Shown: positions 9,637-22,159, counted from the first letter of the stretch. The stretch is DNA of 64,000 nucleotides from Bergeyella sp. (GCA_030263285.1 SZYB01000001.1:124001-188000), one strand, 5' to 3'. Numbers and translations are program-made. Notes: generated by a model not told the origin, from the letters alone.

Positions 9637-12042
9637 CTAATTTCTCAACGGCTTACCCTTTTGCAGCATATGTTGGATCCTCTCCAAAGTCTTTCTTTCT
9701 CCACAAAGTTGCAAAAAGGTCTCCCGCTCCAGATCCAGCAAATACTGCTCACTTACTTCGGTAGACTCGGAGAGGTTGCCTCCCACCATAACATAGGCTA
9801 ATTTGTTTCCTATTTTTTTATCACGCTCGGAGATAAAGTTTCCTGCAAGCATTTGGTCTGTACCTACGTAGAACATCCCCAAAGCATCTCTTCCCAAGAC
9901 TTTTACCTTCTCCTCAATGGGTCTGGTATATCCTCGTTCTGCCAAAAGTTTGGCCACTTTTTTGGCTTCTTTTATTTGTCTGTTCCTATTCACGATTACT
10001 ATATCTTTTCCTTTTTCAAGAATTCCCATATCATAGGCTTCATAGGCAGAGGTAGCCACTCTCCCCATGGCAATATTCATAAAAGCCTCCCTTATTCTGT
10101 TGTTCTTTACATCGTCTTTGTGAAAATCTTTGGAGGTTCTACGTACCATTTCTTTTGTCCCCCCCCCTGCGGGGATTACTCCCACCCCCACTTCCACTAA
10201 ACCGATGTACGTTTCTGCGGCTGCCACTACGCGGTCTGCGTGCATAGACATTTCGCATCCACCACCTAAGGTAAGGGCATGAGGAGCTACTATCACGGGT
10301 ACAGAAGAATATCTTACTCTCATCATGCTTTTTTGGAAGTAGGTAATTGCCCTGTTTAGCTCGTCCCAATCCTGCTCTACAGCCATCATGAGAATCATGG
10401 CCAAGTTTGCTCCAGCAGAAAAGTTAGTCCCTTGGTTGGCAATGACGAGTCCGTCGTATTTATTTTCTGCAAGATCTATAGCACGGTTAAGCCCCTCTAA
10501 GACTTCTCCGCCCAGGGCATTCATCTTTGAGTGAATTTCAAAATTGATAATCCCCTCCCCAAGATCTATGATAGAAGATCCGGAATTATTCCAAAGAGTT
10601 TTGTTTTTCCTGATTTGATCCAGTGATATAAAAGTTTTTTCTCCTAAAATAGGGGAGTAGGAGAGCAGGTTTTGGTTATAGAAAGTTTTTTTGCCTTCCG
10701 GTGTTATTTTATAAAATGTTTCTTTATCCTCTGCCATCTTTTTTATCCAATCAGATAAGGTATATCCTGCATTTTTGGCCAGTTCTGCTCCTTTTTCTAT
10801 TCCCACGGCATCCCAAATTTCAAAGGGACCGTTTTCCCAGCCAAAACCGGCACGCATGGCATCGTCTATTTTGTGTATTTCGTCGGATATTTCTGGAACC
10901 TTGTGAGACACGTAGGAAAAAAGAGCGCCCAACGTCTTTCTGAACAGTTCTCCGGCCTTGTCTTTTCCCGTAATTAAAACTTTGAAACGGTCTATAGGCC
11001 TATCAATATTTTTTGTAAACTCAAGTATGGGGAAAGAAGTTTTTTTTGGACTTTTATATTCCAGACTTTCTAGATCTAGTTCTAATATTTTTGAGGTGTC
11101 GTCTTGACTTTTTATTTTTTTATAAAAACCCGATTCAGATTTGGCACCCAAAAAATTATTCTTTATCATAAAGTCCAAGTAGTGGGGAAGAGTAAAAGTA
11201 TCGGTAAATTCTTCACTTTCCTTTTTGCTTTCTTTTATTCCGGAAGCAACATGTGCCAGAGTATCTATACCCACTACGTCCGCCGTCCTGAAGGTGGCCG
11301 ACTTCGGCCGACCGATCAGGGGTCCTGTAAGTTTATCTACCTCTGAGACAGTAAGTTTAAGTTCTTTTACGTTATGTAGTAAATTCATGATAGAAAAAAC
11401 ACCAATTCTATTGGCAATAAAAGCAGGGGTGTCTTTTGCCAGGACAGTGGTTTTCCCCAAAAATTTTGATCCATATTCCATAAAGAAGTCCACAACTTCC
11501 GGCAGAGTATCTTTGGTGGGGATGATCTCCAATAAGGGGAGATATCTTACGGGATTGAAAAAATGCGTACCCACAAAATGATTTTTAAAATCTTCGCTTC
11601 TTCCTTCTGTAAGCAGACGAATGGGGATCCCGGAAGTATTGGATGACACCAGCGTACCTTGTTTTCTGTACTTTTCTATTTGTGCATAAACCGTTTTTTT
11701 TGTGTCCAGTCTCTCTACTACCGCTTCTATCACCCAGTCCGAATCTTTTATCTTGGGCAGATCATCTTCAAGATTTCCTACACTTATTCTTTCAATAAAC
11801 TTCTGAGAATAGAGGAGAGCCGGGTTTGATTTTTTTATTTTTTCTATACTCTCTAAAGCTATTTTGTTTCTTACCCTCTTATCCTCTTTTGTGAGTCCCC
11901 CTTTTTTTTCTTCTGTAGTGGCTTCTACCGTGGTTCTGTCCAGCAACATTACTTTTACGCCGACATTTGCCAGTTGGGCAGCAATCCCACAACCCATTAT
12001 TCCCGAACCTATTACCGTTACGTTATTTATTCTTCTTCTCAT
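9637..12042 (-). CDS. fadN: 3-hydroxyacyl-CoA dehydrogenase / enoyl-CoA hydratase (FadN type)
   Basis: Bifunctional beta-oxidation enzyme that hydrates enoyl-CoA and oxidises the hydroxyacyl-CoA with NAD. The 801 residues are arranged like Bacillus FadN, dehydrogenase first and hydratase last, the reverse of E. coli FadB. The N terminus has the NAD fold VTVIGSGIMGCGIAAQLANVG and the dehydrogenase segment VGTHFFNPVRYLPLLEI; a second dehydrogenase C-terminal domain is near residues 370-450; the hydratase/isomerase fold near 500-680 has FSAGANLAMI and GGCEMSMHAD. Its ATG overlaps the end of marR by 4 bases, so the two are translationally coupled. Confidence 0.93.
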   Translation of the reverse strand: MRRRINNVTVIGSGIMGCGIAAQLANVGVKVMLLDRTTVEATTEEKKGGLTKEDKRVRNKIALESIEKIKKSNPALLYSQKFIERISVGNLEDDLPKIKDSDWVIEAVVERLDTKKTVYAQIEKYRKQGTLVSSNTSGIPIRLLTEGRSEDFKNHFVGTHFFNPVRYLPLLEIIPTKDTLPEVVDFFMEYGSKFLGKTTVLAKDTPAFIANRIGVFSIMNLLHNVKELKLTVSEVDKLTGPLIGRPKSATFRTADVVGIDTLAHVASGIKESKKESEEFTDTFTLPHYLDFMIKNNFLGAKSESGFYKKIKSQDDTSKILELDLESLEYKSPKKTSFPILEFTKNIDRPIDRFKVLITGKDKAGELFRKTLGALFSYVSHKVPEISDEIHKIDDAMRAGFGWENGPFEIWDAVGIEKGAELAKNAGYTLSDWIKKMAEDKETFYKITPEGKKTFYNQNLLSYSPILGEKTFISLDQIRKNKTLWNNSGSSIIDLGEGIINFEIHSKMNALGGEVLEGLNRAIDLAENKYDGLVIANQGTNFSAGANLAMILMMAVEQDWDELNRAITYFQKSMMRVRYSSVPVIVAPHALTLGGGCEMSMHADRVVAAAETYIGLVEVGVGVIPAGGGTKEMVRRTSKDFHKDDVKNNRIREAFMNIAMGRVATSAYEAYDMGILEKGKDIVIVNRNRQIKEAKKVAKLLAERGYTRPIEEKVKVLGRDALGMFYVGTDQMLAGNFISERDKKIGNKLAYVMVGGNLSESTEVSEQYLLDLERETFLQLCGERKTLERIQHMLQKGKPLRN

Positions 12043-12497
12043 TTGTTCTGTGGTTTATTTTTAGAATTTAGTTCAAGGGAGATTTTTAAAATTTCGTGCA
12101 TCACTTCCTTGAATATTTTTATTTTCCCTTGGGGGATCTTGTCCAATATTTTTTTGTTAAAGTTGAGCACGGCTTCTTTTGTTATATCTCTATATTCCAA
12201 TCCTTTTTTTGTAAGCTTTATAATAACTTCTCTTTTATCCAAAGACGTTTTTTCTTTATAGATATACCCATTTTTTTCTAGAAATTTTATAATTCTCGTC
12301 AGGGAAGTGGGTTCTATGGACATCTTGGGTCCCAAGTTGGTACTTCTGGTTCCCTTTTTTGGGTTTATTTTTAGTAGAGTAAGAGCTTGTACCGCGGTAG
12401 AGTTATGTTGAGCCGCCATCTCCGAATACATCTTCGATACGGAGATCCAAGTCTGTTTCAAGATGAGATCTATGTTCTCCAGCTTTTTTTCTGGCAT
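12039..12497 (-). CDS. MarR-family transcriptional regulator of the fad operon
   Basis: 152 residues with a winged helix-turn-helix (about residues 35-110: ALTLLKINPKKGTRSTNLGPKMSIEPTSLTRII, wing YIYKEKTSLDKREVIIKLTKKG). MarR proteins usually repress their own operon until a small ligand binds. It is the first gene of the operon and overlaps fadN by 4 bases, so control of beta-oxidation, with an acyl-CoA or fatty acid as ligand, is the natural inference. A 28-bp perfect palindrome and a 19-bp tandem repeat lie just upstream and are candidate operator sequences. Confidence 0.88.
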   Translation of the reverse strand: MPEKKLENIDLILKQTWISVSKMYSEMAAQHNSTAVQALTLLKINPKKGTRSTNLGPKMSIEPTSLTRIIKFLEKNGYIYKEKTSLDKREVIIKLTKKGLEYRDITKEAVLNFNKKILDKIPQGKIKIFKEVMHEILKISLELNSKNKPQNK

Positions 12498-12530
12498 TTT
12501 ACTTCAAGTTTTAGAATGCTATCAAAATAC

Positions 12531-12568
12531 TAAAATATGACCCCTACTCTAAAATATGACCCCTACTC
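12531..12568. repeat. 19-bp perfect tandem repeat upstream of marR
   Basis: Two identical adjacent copies of TAAAATATGACCCCTACTC (12531-12549 and 12550-12568), 34 bases before the marR start. They lie in the expected promoter region of the fad operon. They may be binding sites or a simple duplication. Confidence 0.8.
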
Positions 12569-12574
12569 AAATAT

Positions 12575-12602
12575 AACGATATTATGCATGCATAATATCG
12601 TT
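12575..12602. promoter_or_regulatory. 28-bp perfect palindrome, candidate MarR operator
   Basis: The half AACGATATTATGCA is followed at once by its exact reverse complement, with the centre between 12588 and 12589. It lies about 80 bases upstream of marR. MarR dimers bind palindromes, often in their own promoters, so an operator is the simplest reading. A cruciform or terminator is less likely because no T run follows on either side. Confidence 0.6.
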
Positions 12603-13527
12603 TCTGATATAGTAATATGTGTTTATATTGATTATCAATTATATAAATATTATGAATGCCATAATAGTTGTATTTCTATAGAGTTTTTTATGCTGAGGGA
12701 TAGGTTAACCGCTGCCTAAATTACACAAAATTTAGTCATGATAAGCTGATTATTTTAATGATTATCAATTTTTTATAAGTGTAAAGGAGATAGAGATTAA
12801 AAAACAAAAACTAAAGGAATTGGTGTGAGAATCTTAAAGTTTTTTCATTTGTTTGGAATAGAAAACTTTTACGTCACATAAAAAACCAAATCAAGCCATT
12901 TACTTGTTACTTGCAAAGTGGCGATTTTTTCTTTTTAGTCTTTCTTTGGTGAAAGGGCCAATGGATTGTTCCGTTTTCTCTCCTTTTCGGAAAAACGTAA
13001 AAGGGACTATTTTTTGCTGTTCCACAAAGTAAAATTCTCGGAGAAAAATTCTTTGCGTTTTGCGTTCCTATTACTGTACTCTTCTATAGTGTATAAGGGG
13101 AGGAGGTGATTCCTAACCCTTTCCTTGAGGGAATAAGTTTTGATTTCTAAAGATCGTTTCTGTACAGGCTTATGAATCTAAATTTTACGGTTTTGTTCTC
13201 TAATTCTGTTTGTTTTTGAGTAAAAAAGGGGAACTTTCTCCATTGCATGGCTTACACTGGGTAGCAAAGAAATTATCAACGTAAAGCATATTGTTCCTTC
13301 TCTTTAAGAATTTAGTAAATTTCCCTGTAGAAAAGACCTTTAGGGTCGGAACAGTGTTTTTTTTATATTTCACGCTCTTTTGAAATCTTCAAGTGGAATT
13401 TTTCTTTACCCTCTTCGCTTTTTTTGTTTTTGCAAATAGTACGGGGGAAACAATTCCAACAAAATAAAGTAAGTAGAAAAATTTATCCCTATTTTTGTTT
13501 TTGATTACTTTTTGGCTCTTTTAGGTG
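12603..13527. other. long gene-free stretch with two copies of a Fur-box-like motif
   Basis: More than 900 bases without a recognisable gene on either strand, very AT-rich in its first 200 bases. TGATTATCAATT occurs twice (12629-12640 and 12759-12770) and resembles part of the iron-regulator consensus GATAATGATAATCATTATC. The rest shows scattered T runs and no RNA fold I can name. It could hold long leaders for the flanking genes or a decayed gene. Confidence 0.45.
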
Positions 13528-14649
13528 ATGACACAACCGACACGGAAAGAAAAGCCTTCTGTCTTCTACAGGTTAAAGGTAGTGAATAAAAAACACCTCA
13601 CAAGGGAGGTTTTCGCCTTGGAGTTGGAGGTTCCTCATATATACAGAAATGTATTTGATTTTGAGTCAGGGCAGTATGTAACACTTAGTTTTTTTTATAA
13701 AAACACGTTTTGTTTTAGAGATTTTTCTATCACCTCGGCACCATATGAAGAAAAAATCTCTTTGGGGATAAAGGTAAGGTCCGAAGAAAGCGCAGCACAA
13801 GAACTGCTAAATATGGCTGCGGGGGATTCTGTTTTGGTGAGCCCTCCAAAGGGGAGATTTATCCTGGAGTCTAAACCAGATGAAAGCAGAACCATTCTTT
13901 TATTTTCTTCGGGGATAGGGATTACCCCTATTTTTAGTCATCTTAAAAATCTTCTTTATACAGAGCACAAAACCAGAGTTTTTTTGTTTTATGGAAATAA
14001 AACGCAAGAAAGCATTGCGTACAGAGAAGAGTTAGATTTATTAAAATCTCAATATTCTGGTCGTTTAGAGATTTATTATTTTTTGTCTCGTGAAAGATCT
14101 GCCAACCCACTTTTGTATGGAAGACTTGACGAAAAAAAACTTTCTCTCATCATCAACCAAATACTTCATACCGACGATAGGGATGAAGAATCTACTCTTT
14201 GGGATTCGGTAGATGAAGTTCTCATATGCGGTAAAGGAGAGATGGTTAAGACGTTGGCCAATGCTTGTTACCATCGGGGCATACCCAAGAAAAATATACA
14301 TTTTGAGTTGTTTGAAACCTACAGTGAAGACATTTATCCACAAGAAATTTCTTATCCTCTCATAAAGGCGATAAATATTGATTTTACCTTACAGGGAAAA
14401 TATTATTCTGCTGAGATTGAAGATAACCGTTTAAAACTTTTGCAAGCACTTTTATCACAAAAATATCCTATTCCCTATTCTTGTAAATCGGGGATATGTG
14501 GAAGTTGCGAGTGTCAGTTAGAGGAGGGTGAAGTGGAGTTGCTGGAAAATGAATATCTCACGGAAAAGGAAAAAAAACAGGGTCGTATTTTGGTTTGTAT
14601 GTCTGTGGCGTTAAGCAAAAAGATAAAGCTTAATTTTGACCTGGTTTGA
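13528..14649 (+). CDS. FAD/NAD(P)-dependent reductase with C-terminal 2Fe-2S domain (PaaE-like)
   Basis: 374-residue electron-transfer flavoprotein that passes electrons from NAD(P)H through FAD to a plant-type 2Fe-2S cluster. The FAD domain shows RDFSITSAP (RxxS motif), the NAD domain SSGIGITPIFSHLKN, and the ferredoxin domain YSCKSGICGSCECQ plus a later cysteine (ILVCMS) that completes the four ligands. It resembles PaaE/PaaK, but no phenylacetate oxygenase genes are nearby, so the partner is unknown; Bacteroidota often carry such stand-alone ferredoxin-NADP reductases. The ATG at 13528 was preferred to the GTG just before it. Confidence 0.85.
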   Translation: MTQPTRKEKPSVFYRLKVVNKKHLTREVFALELEVPHIYRNVFDFESGQYVTLSFFYKNTFCFRDFSITSAPYEEKISLGIKVRSEESAAQELLNMAAGDSVLVSPPKGRFILESKPDESRTILLFSSGIGITPIFSHLKNLLYTEHKTRVFLFYGNKTQESIAYREELDLLKSQYSGRLEIYYFLSRERSANPLLYGRLDEKKLSLIINQILHTDDRDEESTLWDSVDEVLICGKGEMVKTLANACYHRGIPKKNIHFELFETYSEDIYPQEISYPLIKAINIDFTLQGKYYSAEIEDNRLKLLQALLSQKYPIPYSCKSGICGSCECQLEEGEVELLENEYLTEKEKKQGRILVCMSVALSKKIKLNFDLV

Positions 14650-14651
14650 GT

Positions 14652-15269
14652 ATGATTAGTGCATTTTCTAGGGGAGGCGCATTTTTTCTGGAGTTTTTGT
14701 TCCTTTTTTTGCTGTATCTCAACATGTGGGTGTTTAGTGTTACGGAACAAAAAACTTATGCTAGAGTATCTCAAGTTCCTTTTCGGAATACGGCGCTTGT
14801 TTTGGGTACTTCTCCCAGAATGAAATCTGGAGATGCAAATCCCTATTTTGTATCTCGTATGAACGCTGTGTCTCAGCTCTATTTTCACAAGAAAGTAAGA
14901 AAAATCTTGGTGAGCGGAGAGAAAAGTAAGGGGTATGATGAACCCGGCGCTATGAAAAAATATCTGGTATTCAGAAAGGGGATTCCGGAGGAGGTCGTTA
15001 CGGAAGATCCATATGGATTTAGTACGAAAATTTCTGTTTTTAACTGTAAGGAAATATATAAGGAAAAGGACGTTATAATTGTATCACAAAAATTTCATAA
15101 TCTGAGAGCGTTGTTGTATGCAGGGCGTTGTAAATTACATGCAGTGGCCTTTGATGCCCAGGATGTTCTTAAGAACGAGAATTTCTATAGAAACCAGTTT
15201 AGAGAATTTTTGGCGAGAGTCTACGCTTCTTTTCTGTTCTTTTTCTGGGATTGTGGGTATTGTGATTGA
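14652..15269 (+). CDS. SanA/YdcF-like DUF218 membrane protein
   Basis: About 205 residues with one N-terminal transmembrane helix (FLEFLFLFLLYLNMWVF) and then a DUF218 domain: NTALVLGTSPRMKSGDANPYFVSRM, ILVSGEKSKGYDEPGAM, VIIVSQKFHNLRALLYA. SanA of E. coli affects envelope permeability and vancomycin sensitivity; the biochemical activity is not established. It follows the reductase stop by two bases, so the two are probably co-transcribed. Confidence 0.82.
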   Translation: MISAFSRGGAFFLEFLFLFLLYLNMWVFSVTEQKTYARVSQVPFRNTALVLGTSPRMKSGDANPYFVSRMNAVSQLYFHKKVRKILVSGEKSKGYDEPGAMKKYLVFRKGIPEEVVTEDPYGFSTKISVFNCKEIYKEKDVIIVSQKFHNLRALLYAGRCKLHAVAFDAQDVLKNENFYRNQFREFLARVYASFLFFFWDCGYCD

Positions 15270-15315
15270 CCGAGAAAATTCAGAATTTTGTATGCCGAGA
15301 GTATAAAAAAGAGAT

Positions 15316-15816
15316 ATGGTAGGAATTATTATGGGAAGCAAAAGTGATATGGACGTGATGAAAGAATCTGCTGATTTTCTCGACTCTCTGGATATAGCGT
15401 ATGAGCTTACTGTTGTCTCTGCACATAGAACCCCAGAGAGGATGTTTGATTACGCAAAGAGTGCCAAAAAACGCGGACTAAAAGTTATTATAGCAGGAGC
15501 AGGGGGGGCGGCTCATCTTCCAGGGATGGTGGCCAGTTGCACCTCTCTTCCTGTCATAGGGGTGCCGATACGTTCCAGTAACTCAATAGGGGGGTGGGAT
15601 TCTGTCCTTTCCATGCTGCAAATGCCTTCGGGTATTCCCGTGGCCACAGTGGCGCTCAACGGAGCGATGAATGCCGGTATTTTGGCAACAAAAATATTGG
15701 CAACGGGAGATGAGAAAACAGCAGAAAAGTTAGAAAACTACCAGAAATCTCTTGAGGAAAAAGTGTGGGTTTCTGCAAAAGAACTCAAAAAAAAATATCC
15801 TAATCGGTACGATTGA
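15316..15816 (+). CDS. purE: 5-(carboxyamino)imidazole ribonucleotide mutase PurE
   Basis: Purine synthesis enzyme converting N5-CAIR to CAIR. The 166 residues show the class I signature GIIMGSKSDMDVM, VSAHRTPERM and IAGAGGAAHLPGMVAS, followed by GIPVATVALNGAMNAGILA. Class I PurE works with PurK, which is usually adjacent but is not in this window. Start ATG at 15316. Confidence 0.95.
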   Translation: MVGIIMGSKSDMDVMKESADFLDSLDIAYELTVVSAHRTPERMFDYAKSAKKRGLKVIIAGAGGAAHLPGMVASCTSLPVIGVPIRSSNSIGGWDSVLSMLQMPSGIPVATVALNGAMNAGILATKILATGDEKTAEKLENYQKSLEEKVWVSAKELKKKYPNRYD

Positions 15817-15872
15817 TCAGCCTTTGGATTCCTAATGGACTTGATAAATAGTGAATGGAACATAAAAGCGGG

Positions 15873-16745
15873 TCAGTGTATGTGTCTCTCTGCGTGGTAA
15901 GAACTTCTTACCAACGGAGAGCTTTCCACATGACGGAAACCAAGATTTTCTGCAAATGTTCGGTACTCTTCAAATTCCTCCGGAGTAACAAATCTTTTCA
16001 CGGGCAAATGATCTTTTGTGGGTTGTAGGTATTGTCCCAAAGTAAGGATGTCTACCTTTGCCTCTCGCACATCTTCTATTGTTTGAAAGACTTCTTGTTT
16101 TTCTTCTCCTAACCCCAGCATAATGCCTGTTTTTGTTCTTCTTTGTCCGGCTTCTTTCAGATATTGAAGAACCTCCAGGCTTCTTTCGTATTTTGCCTGT
16201 ATTCTCACTTCTCTGGTAAGTCTTTTCACGGTTTCCATATTGTGGGAAACTACTTCCGGAGCCACCTCCACTATTCTGTCAATATGTTTGTGAATGCCCT
16301 GAAAGTCTGGAATAAGAGTTTCCACAGTGGTGGCGGGAGAAATTCTTCTTACTGCGTTTACAGTCTCCGCCCACAAGATAGATCCCATATCTTTAAGGTC
16401 GTCTCTGTCTACAGAGGTCAGCACAGCGTGCTTTATCTTCATTAATTTTATGGAACGAGCCACTTTTTCTGGTTCGTCCCAACTCACCTCCAGAGGTTTT
16501 CCTGTTTTTACTCCACAAAAACCGCAGCTTCGTGTACAGATGTTTCCCAGTATCATAAAAGTGGCAGTACCAGCGCCCCAACACTCTCCCATGTTTGGGC
16601 AACTTCCGCTTTGACAAATCGTATTCAGTTTATACTTGTTCACCAACCCACGGAGTTCTCTGTAGTTTTTACCTGTGGGGAGCTTTACCCTAATCCATTT
16701 GGGCTTGCTTAAGTGAATAGGGTTTCGTTGTATTGTATTTTCCAT
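15873..16745 (-). CDS. lipA: lipoyl synthase
   Basis: Radical-SAM enzyme that inserts two sulfurs into octanoyl groups on lipoyl domains. About 290 residues. The auxiliary cluster cysteines are in [12 protein letters not shown] and the radical-SAM CxxxCxxC is CTRSCGFC, followed by the family's typical [12 protein letters not shown]; the C terminus has [14 protein letters not shown] with the conserved serine ligand. The start was placed at MENTIQ (16743-16745), which matches family length. It is preceded on the same strand by an ECF sigma factor gene. Confidence 0.95.
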   Translation of the reverse strand: MENTIQRNPIHLSKPKWIRVKLPTGKNYRELRGLVNKYKLNTICQSGSCPNMGECWGAGTATFMILGNICTRSCGFCGVKTGKPLEVSWDEPEKVARSIKLMKIKHAVLTSVDRDDLKDMGSILWAETVNAVRRISPATTVETLIPDFQGIHKHIDRIVEVAPEVVSHNMETVKRLTREVRIQAKYERSLEVLQYLKEAGQRRTKTGIMLGLGEEKQEVFQTIEDVREAKVDILTLGQYLQPTKDHLPVKRFVTPEEFEEYRTFAENLGFRHVESSPLVRSSYHAERHIH

Positions 16746-16790
16746 AGAGATGCATAAGATAGAGAGACCCAAAATTACGGATTATTTTAC

Positions 16791-17354
16791 TTATAGATTT
16801 TTTTCTTTTAGAAGTTCTGCCAATTTTTTTTTTGCTCTCATGAGACGTATTTTTGTGTTGGAAATGGATAAATTAAGGGCTTGGGATATTTCTTTTATAC
16901 TCATTTCTTCAAAGAATTTTAGCCAGATAATTTTTTGGTATTTAGTTTCCATAGAGTCTAAAATACGAAGTATTCTTTTTCGTTCCTCTTCCAGTATTAA
17001 TAGGTCTTCTGGAGATTTTACCTGCTGGTTTTTGGTGTTTTCCAGATCTGTTTCTTGCCAGTGTATTGAGTTTTTTTTCTTTCTCCAGTGGTCTATAATG
17101 GTATTTTTTGCAATGGCGAATATCCAGACTTTAAAAGGAAATTTATTGTCATAGAGATGAAGTTTAGACAAGGTCTTAGAAAAAGTCTGTACGGTAATTT
17201 CATCTGCAGCGCTTTTGTCTTTTACTTTGTCTAATGTATAAGAAAAAACGTCTGTCCAAAAAGTGTTGATCAGTTTGGTTTGTGCTTTTGGGTTTTTGTC
17301 CTTTGCAGAGGAAATAATAGGAAGAAGTTCTTTGTTATTCGTGCTCTGATACAT
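16791..17354 (-). CDS. ECF-type RNA polymerase sigma factor
   Basis: 187 residues: region 2 (VFSYTLDKVKDKSAADEITVQTFSK, then KFPFKVWIFAIAKNTIIDHWRK) and region 4 (YQKIIWLKFFEEMSIKEISQALNLSISNTKIRLMRAKKKL) with a helix-turn-helix for the -35 element. No anti-sigma gene or TonB receptor is adjacent, so its regulator and regulon cannot be read from context. It ends 45 bases before lipA and may share its transcript. Confidence 0.9.
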   Translation of the reverse strand: MYQSTNNKELLPIISSAKDKNPKAQTKLINTFWTDVFSYTLDKVKDKSAADEITVQTFSKTLSKLHLYDNKFPFKVWIFAIAKNTIIDHWRKKKNSIHWQETDLENTKNQQVKSPEDLLILEEERKRILRILDSMETKYQKIIWLKFFEEMSIKEISQALNLSISNTKIRLMRAKKKLAELLKEKNL

Positions 17355-17410
17355 GTCTCACAAAATATTTTAGAAGGGAAGTCCCTGCGGACTAGGATTT
17401 TTTGTCTTCT

Positions 17411-18052
17411 TTATGTTTGAAGAAAAAAATCCATGAGGTCTCTGTAGTTTTTTGGGTTGATTCCGTGCCCGGACACGTACTCTTTAAAGGAGAAAAAACA
17501 CCCTAAATCGTAGAGCAAATCGACTGCTTTTCTTCCCCACTCTATAGGTATCACTGCATCTTCCGTGCCATGTGATATGAAGAACCGGAGTGGAGCGAGT
17601 TTTTTCCTGTCTTTTTCTATGTGATTCAGTATCCCCTTTTCGGGGTAGGCACTAAGACAGGCCACTTTAGAGAAAAACTGCGGGTAGCCAAGAGAGAGTG
17701 CATAACTCAAAATTCCTCCCTGACTAAATCCGCAGAGATGTACCTTGTGGGTATTGAGATTATAGTGATCCGTTATTTTTTTTACAGACTTTAGTATTTT
17801 GTTAAGAGATTCTGTTGCCTGTGGAATATTTATGAACTTTTCGGCAACCGTAAAATTGAGCTCATACCATGCATAGCTCCCATAGGAAAGTTCTATGGGA
17901 GCTCTGAAACTCACCACGATCATGTCCTCCGGAAGATCTGGAGTAAAAGAAAAAAGATCATTTTCATTACTCCCGTATCCATGTATAAGAAATAAGATTT
18001 CGGTTCTCTTTTTGAGCACCTCCGGCTCTCTTACAATGTAGTGTAGTTCCAT
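17411..18052 (-). CDS. alpha/beta-hydrolase, phospholipase/carboxylesterase family
   Basis: 213-residue serine hydrolase. LIHGYGSNENDLFSF gives the oxyanion-hole strand, LCGFSQGGILSY the nucleophile elbow GxSxG, ISHGTEDAVIPIEWGR the acid and SGHGINPK the catalytic histidine. There is no signal peptide, so it is cytoplasmic. The natural ester substrate is unknown. Confidence 0.88.
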   Translation of the reverse strand: MELHYIVREPEVLKKRTEILFLIHGYGSNENDLFSFTPDLPEDMIVVSFRAPIELSYGSYAWYELNFTVAEKFINIPQATESLNKILKSVKKITDHYNLNTHKVHLCGFSQGGILSYALSLGYPQFFSKVACLSAYPEKGILNHIEKDRKKLAPLRFFISHGTEDAVIPIEWGRKAVDLLYDLGCFFSFKEYVSGHGINPKNYRDLMDFFLQT

Positions 18053-18080
18053 TTTTTTGGATAAAATTTGGATAATACGC

Positions 18081-19376
18081 TTAGATCATCCGAATGACGA
18101 AGCAGTTTTTTTTTCCTTTTTGTAAAAGAAGATACTGCCCGTCTATCAAATGTTTTTGATCTGTCACGAAGGAATCGGTTATTTTCTTTTTGTTTACGGA
18201 AATAGCATTTCCTTTTATTTCTCTTTGAGCTTCACTTTTGGATTTTAAAAATCCGGACTTTTCAGATAACAAATCGATGATCCCTATGCCTAATATGTCT
18301 TCTTTTCTCATTTCCTTCTGAGGAACTCCCTCAAATATTTCCAGAAAAGTTTTTTCATCCAGCTGTAAAAGTTCTTCTTCCGTAGACCGACCGAAAAGAA
18401 TATCAGAGGCTCTTAGCGCTTTTTCATATTCTGCCTTCCCGTGTACCCATACTGTGACCTCCTCAGCGAGTTTCTTTTGTAGTTTTCTCTCGTGAGGATT
18501 TTCCAAGTGTTCCGCGGTCAAGCTCTCTATTTCTTCTTTGGAGAGAAAGGTAAAATATCTGATAAATCTCTCCGCATCTGCATCTGAGGCATTGAGCCAA
18601 AATTGATAAAACCTATACGGAGAGGTTTTATTTTTATCCAACCAATAATTTGCCCCTCCTTCAGACTTACCAAACTTAGAGCCATCGGACTTTGTGATAA
18701 GCGGGATGGTGAGAGCAAATGCTTCTCCCCGTATTTTTCTTCTGATCAGTTCTGTACCTGTAGTGATGTTACCCCATTGGTCTGATCCGCCCATCTGTAA
18801 TTTTACGTTTTTATTTTGGTAGAGATGCAGAAAATCATAACCCTGCAGAAGCTGATAGGTGAATTCTGTAAAACTCATTCCCTCTGCATTTTCGTCTCCT
18901 GAGAGCCTTTTCTTTACAGAGTCTTTTGCCATCATATAGTTTACGGTAAGGTGTTTTCCTATTTCTCTGGCAAAATCTATAAAATTGAAGTCTTTCATCC
19001 AGTCGTAATTATTGACGAGTTCTGCTTTGTTTTGTGCTCCGTTCTCAAAATCTAAAAATTTTGACAATTGATTTTTTATGCAATTTTGGTAATGAATGAG
19101 TGTGTCTTCATCCAGCAGGCACCGTTCTGCCAATTTTCCGGAAGGGTCTCCTATCATTCCCGTAGCGCCTCCTATCAAAGCTATGGGTTTATGACCGTGT
19201 TTTTGGAAGTGTACCAGTATTTTTATCTGTATGAGATTTCCGATGTGTAAGGAATCTGCAGTAGGGTCAAAACCAATATAGGCGCTGGTCACTTCTTTAC
19301 TGAGTTGTTCCTCAGTTCCGGGTATGAAATCTGCGAGAAGTCCTCGCCATTTTAGTTCTTCTATGAAAGGATTCAT
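18081..19376 (-). CDS. tyrS: tyrosyl-tRNA synthetase
   Basis: Charges tRNA-Tyr. The 431 residues match Tyr[18 protein letters not shown] contains the HIGH-type HIGN motif, [10 protein letters not shown] binds tyrosine, and [14 protein letters not shown] holds the KMSKS-type loop. A C-terminal S4-like RNA-binding domain covers the last ~80 residues. It is divergent from ligA. Confidence 0.95.
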   Translation of the reverse strand: MNPFIEELKWRGLLADFIPGTEEQLSKEVTSAYIGFDPTADSLHIGNLIQIKILVHFQKHGHKPIALIGGATGMIGDPSGKLAERCLLDEDTLIHYQNCIKNQLSKFLDFENGAQNKAELVNNYDWMKDFNFIDFAREIGKHLTVNYMMAKDSVKKRLSGDENAEGMSFTEFTYQLLQGYDFLHLYQNKNVKLQMGGSDQWGNITTGTELIRRKIRGEAFALTIPLITKSDGSKFGKSEGGANYWLDKNKTSPYRFYQFWLNASDADAERFIRYFTFLSKEEIESLTAEHLENPHERKLQKKLAEEVTVWVHGKAEYEKALRASDILFGRSTEEELLQLDEKTFLEIFEGVPQKEMRKEDILGIGIIDLLSEKSGFLKSKSEAQREIKGNAISVNKKKITDSFVTDQKHLIDGQYLLLQKGKKNCFVIRMI

Positions 19377-21724
<2,348 letters not shown>

Positions 21725-22159
21725 GTTTCTTTATATTTTTCCTCCAATTGAAAGTTTTTCCAAACGGATTTTATAAGGGGGCGTAAGTGGGGGGTATTAT
21801 TTACCGATAGAATTTTGAAAAAATGATATGGTAGATTATGTATATAAGGGGGACTTGGAGTACTAAGAAAGGGAAACTTTTTACTCGGGAGATAAAAAGC
21901 ACTTAGCCGGAACGAACGAAGATTTGCCTACAGCGTTTGGAGCTAAACGAGGTTTTCTTATCATTTTTTAAGTGTTTTGATGGGTAATTAGGGAGTATTT
22001 ATTTAGCCTTTCATTTGTATTTACTCTTGTTTATGGGATAAATTCATTTATTGGAACTGCAAAAAGGCTTTTTAAAAAAGTTAAAATTTCATAATAGGAT
22101 AAGAATTTATATTGAGTCTCTCTTATAATGTAGAATCAATTTTGTAGATTCGCGGGGTG
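21725..22159. other. gene-free stretch upstream of the metal-efflux block
   Basis: About 430 AT-rich bases with no recognisable coding frame. It should contain the promoter of the DUF6660-like gene and perhaps of the whole czc block. A short inverted repeat GAATC...GATTC lies near 22133-22150. Confidence 0.45.
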
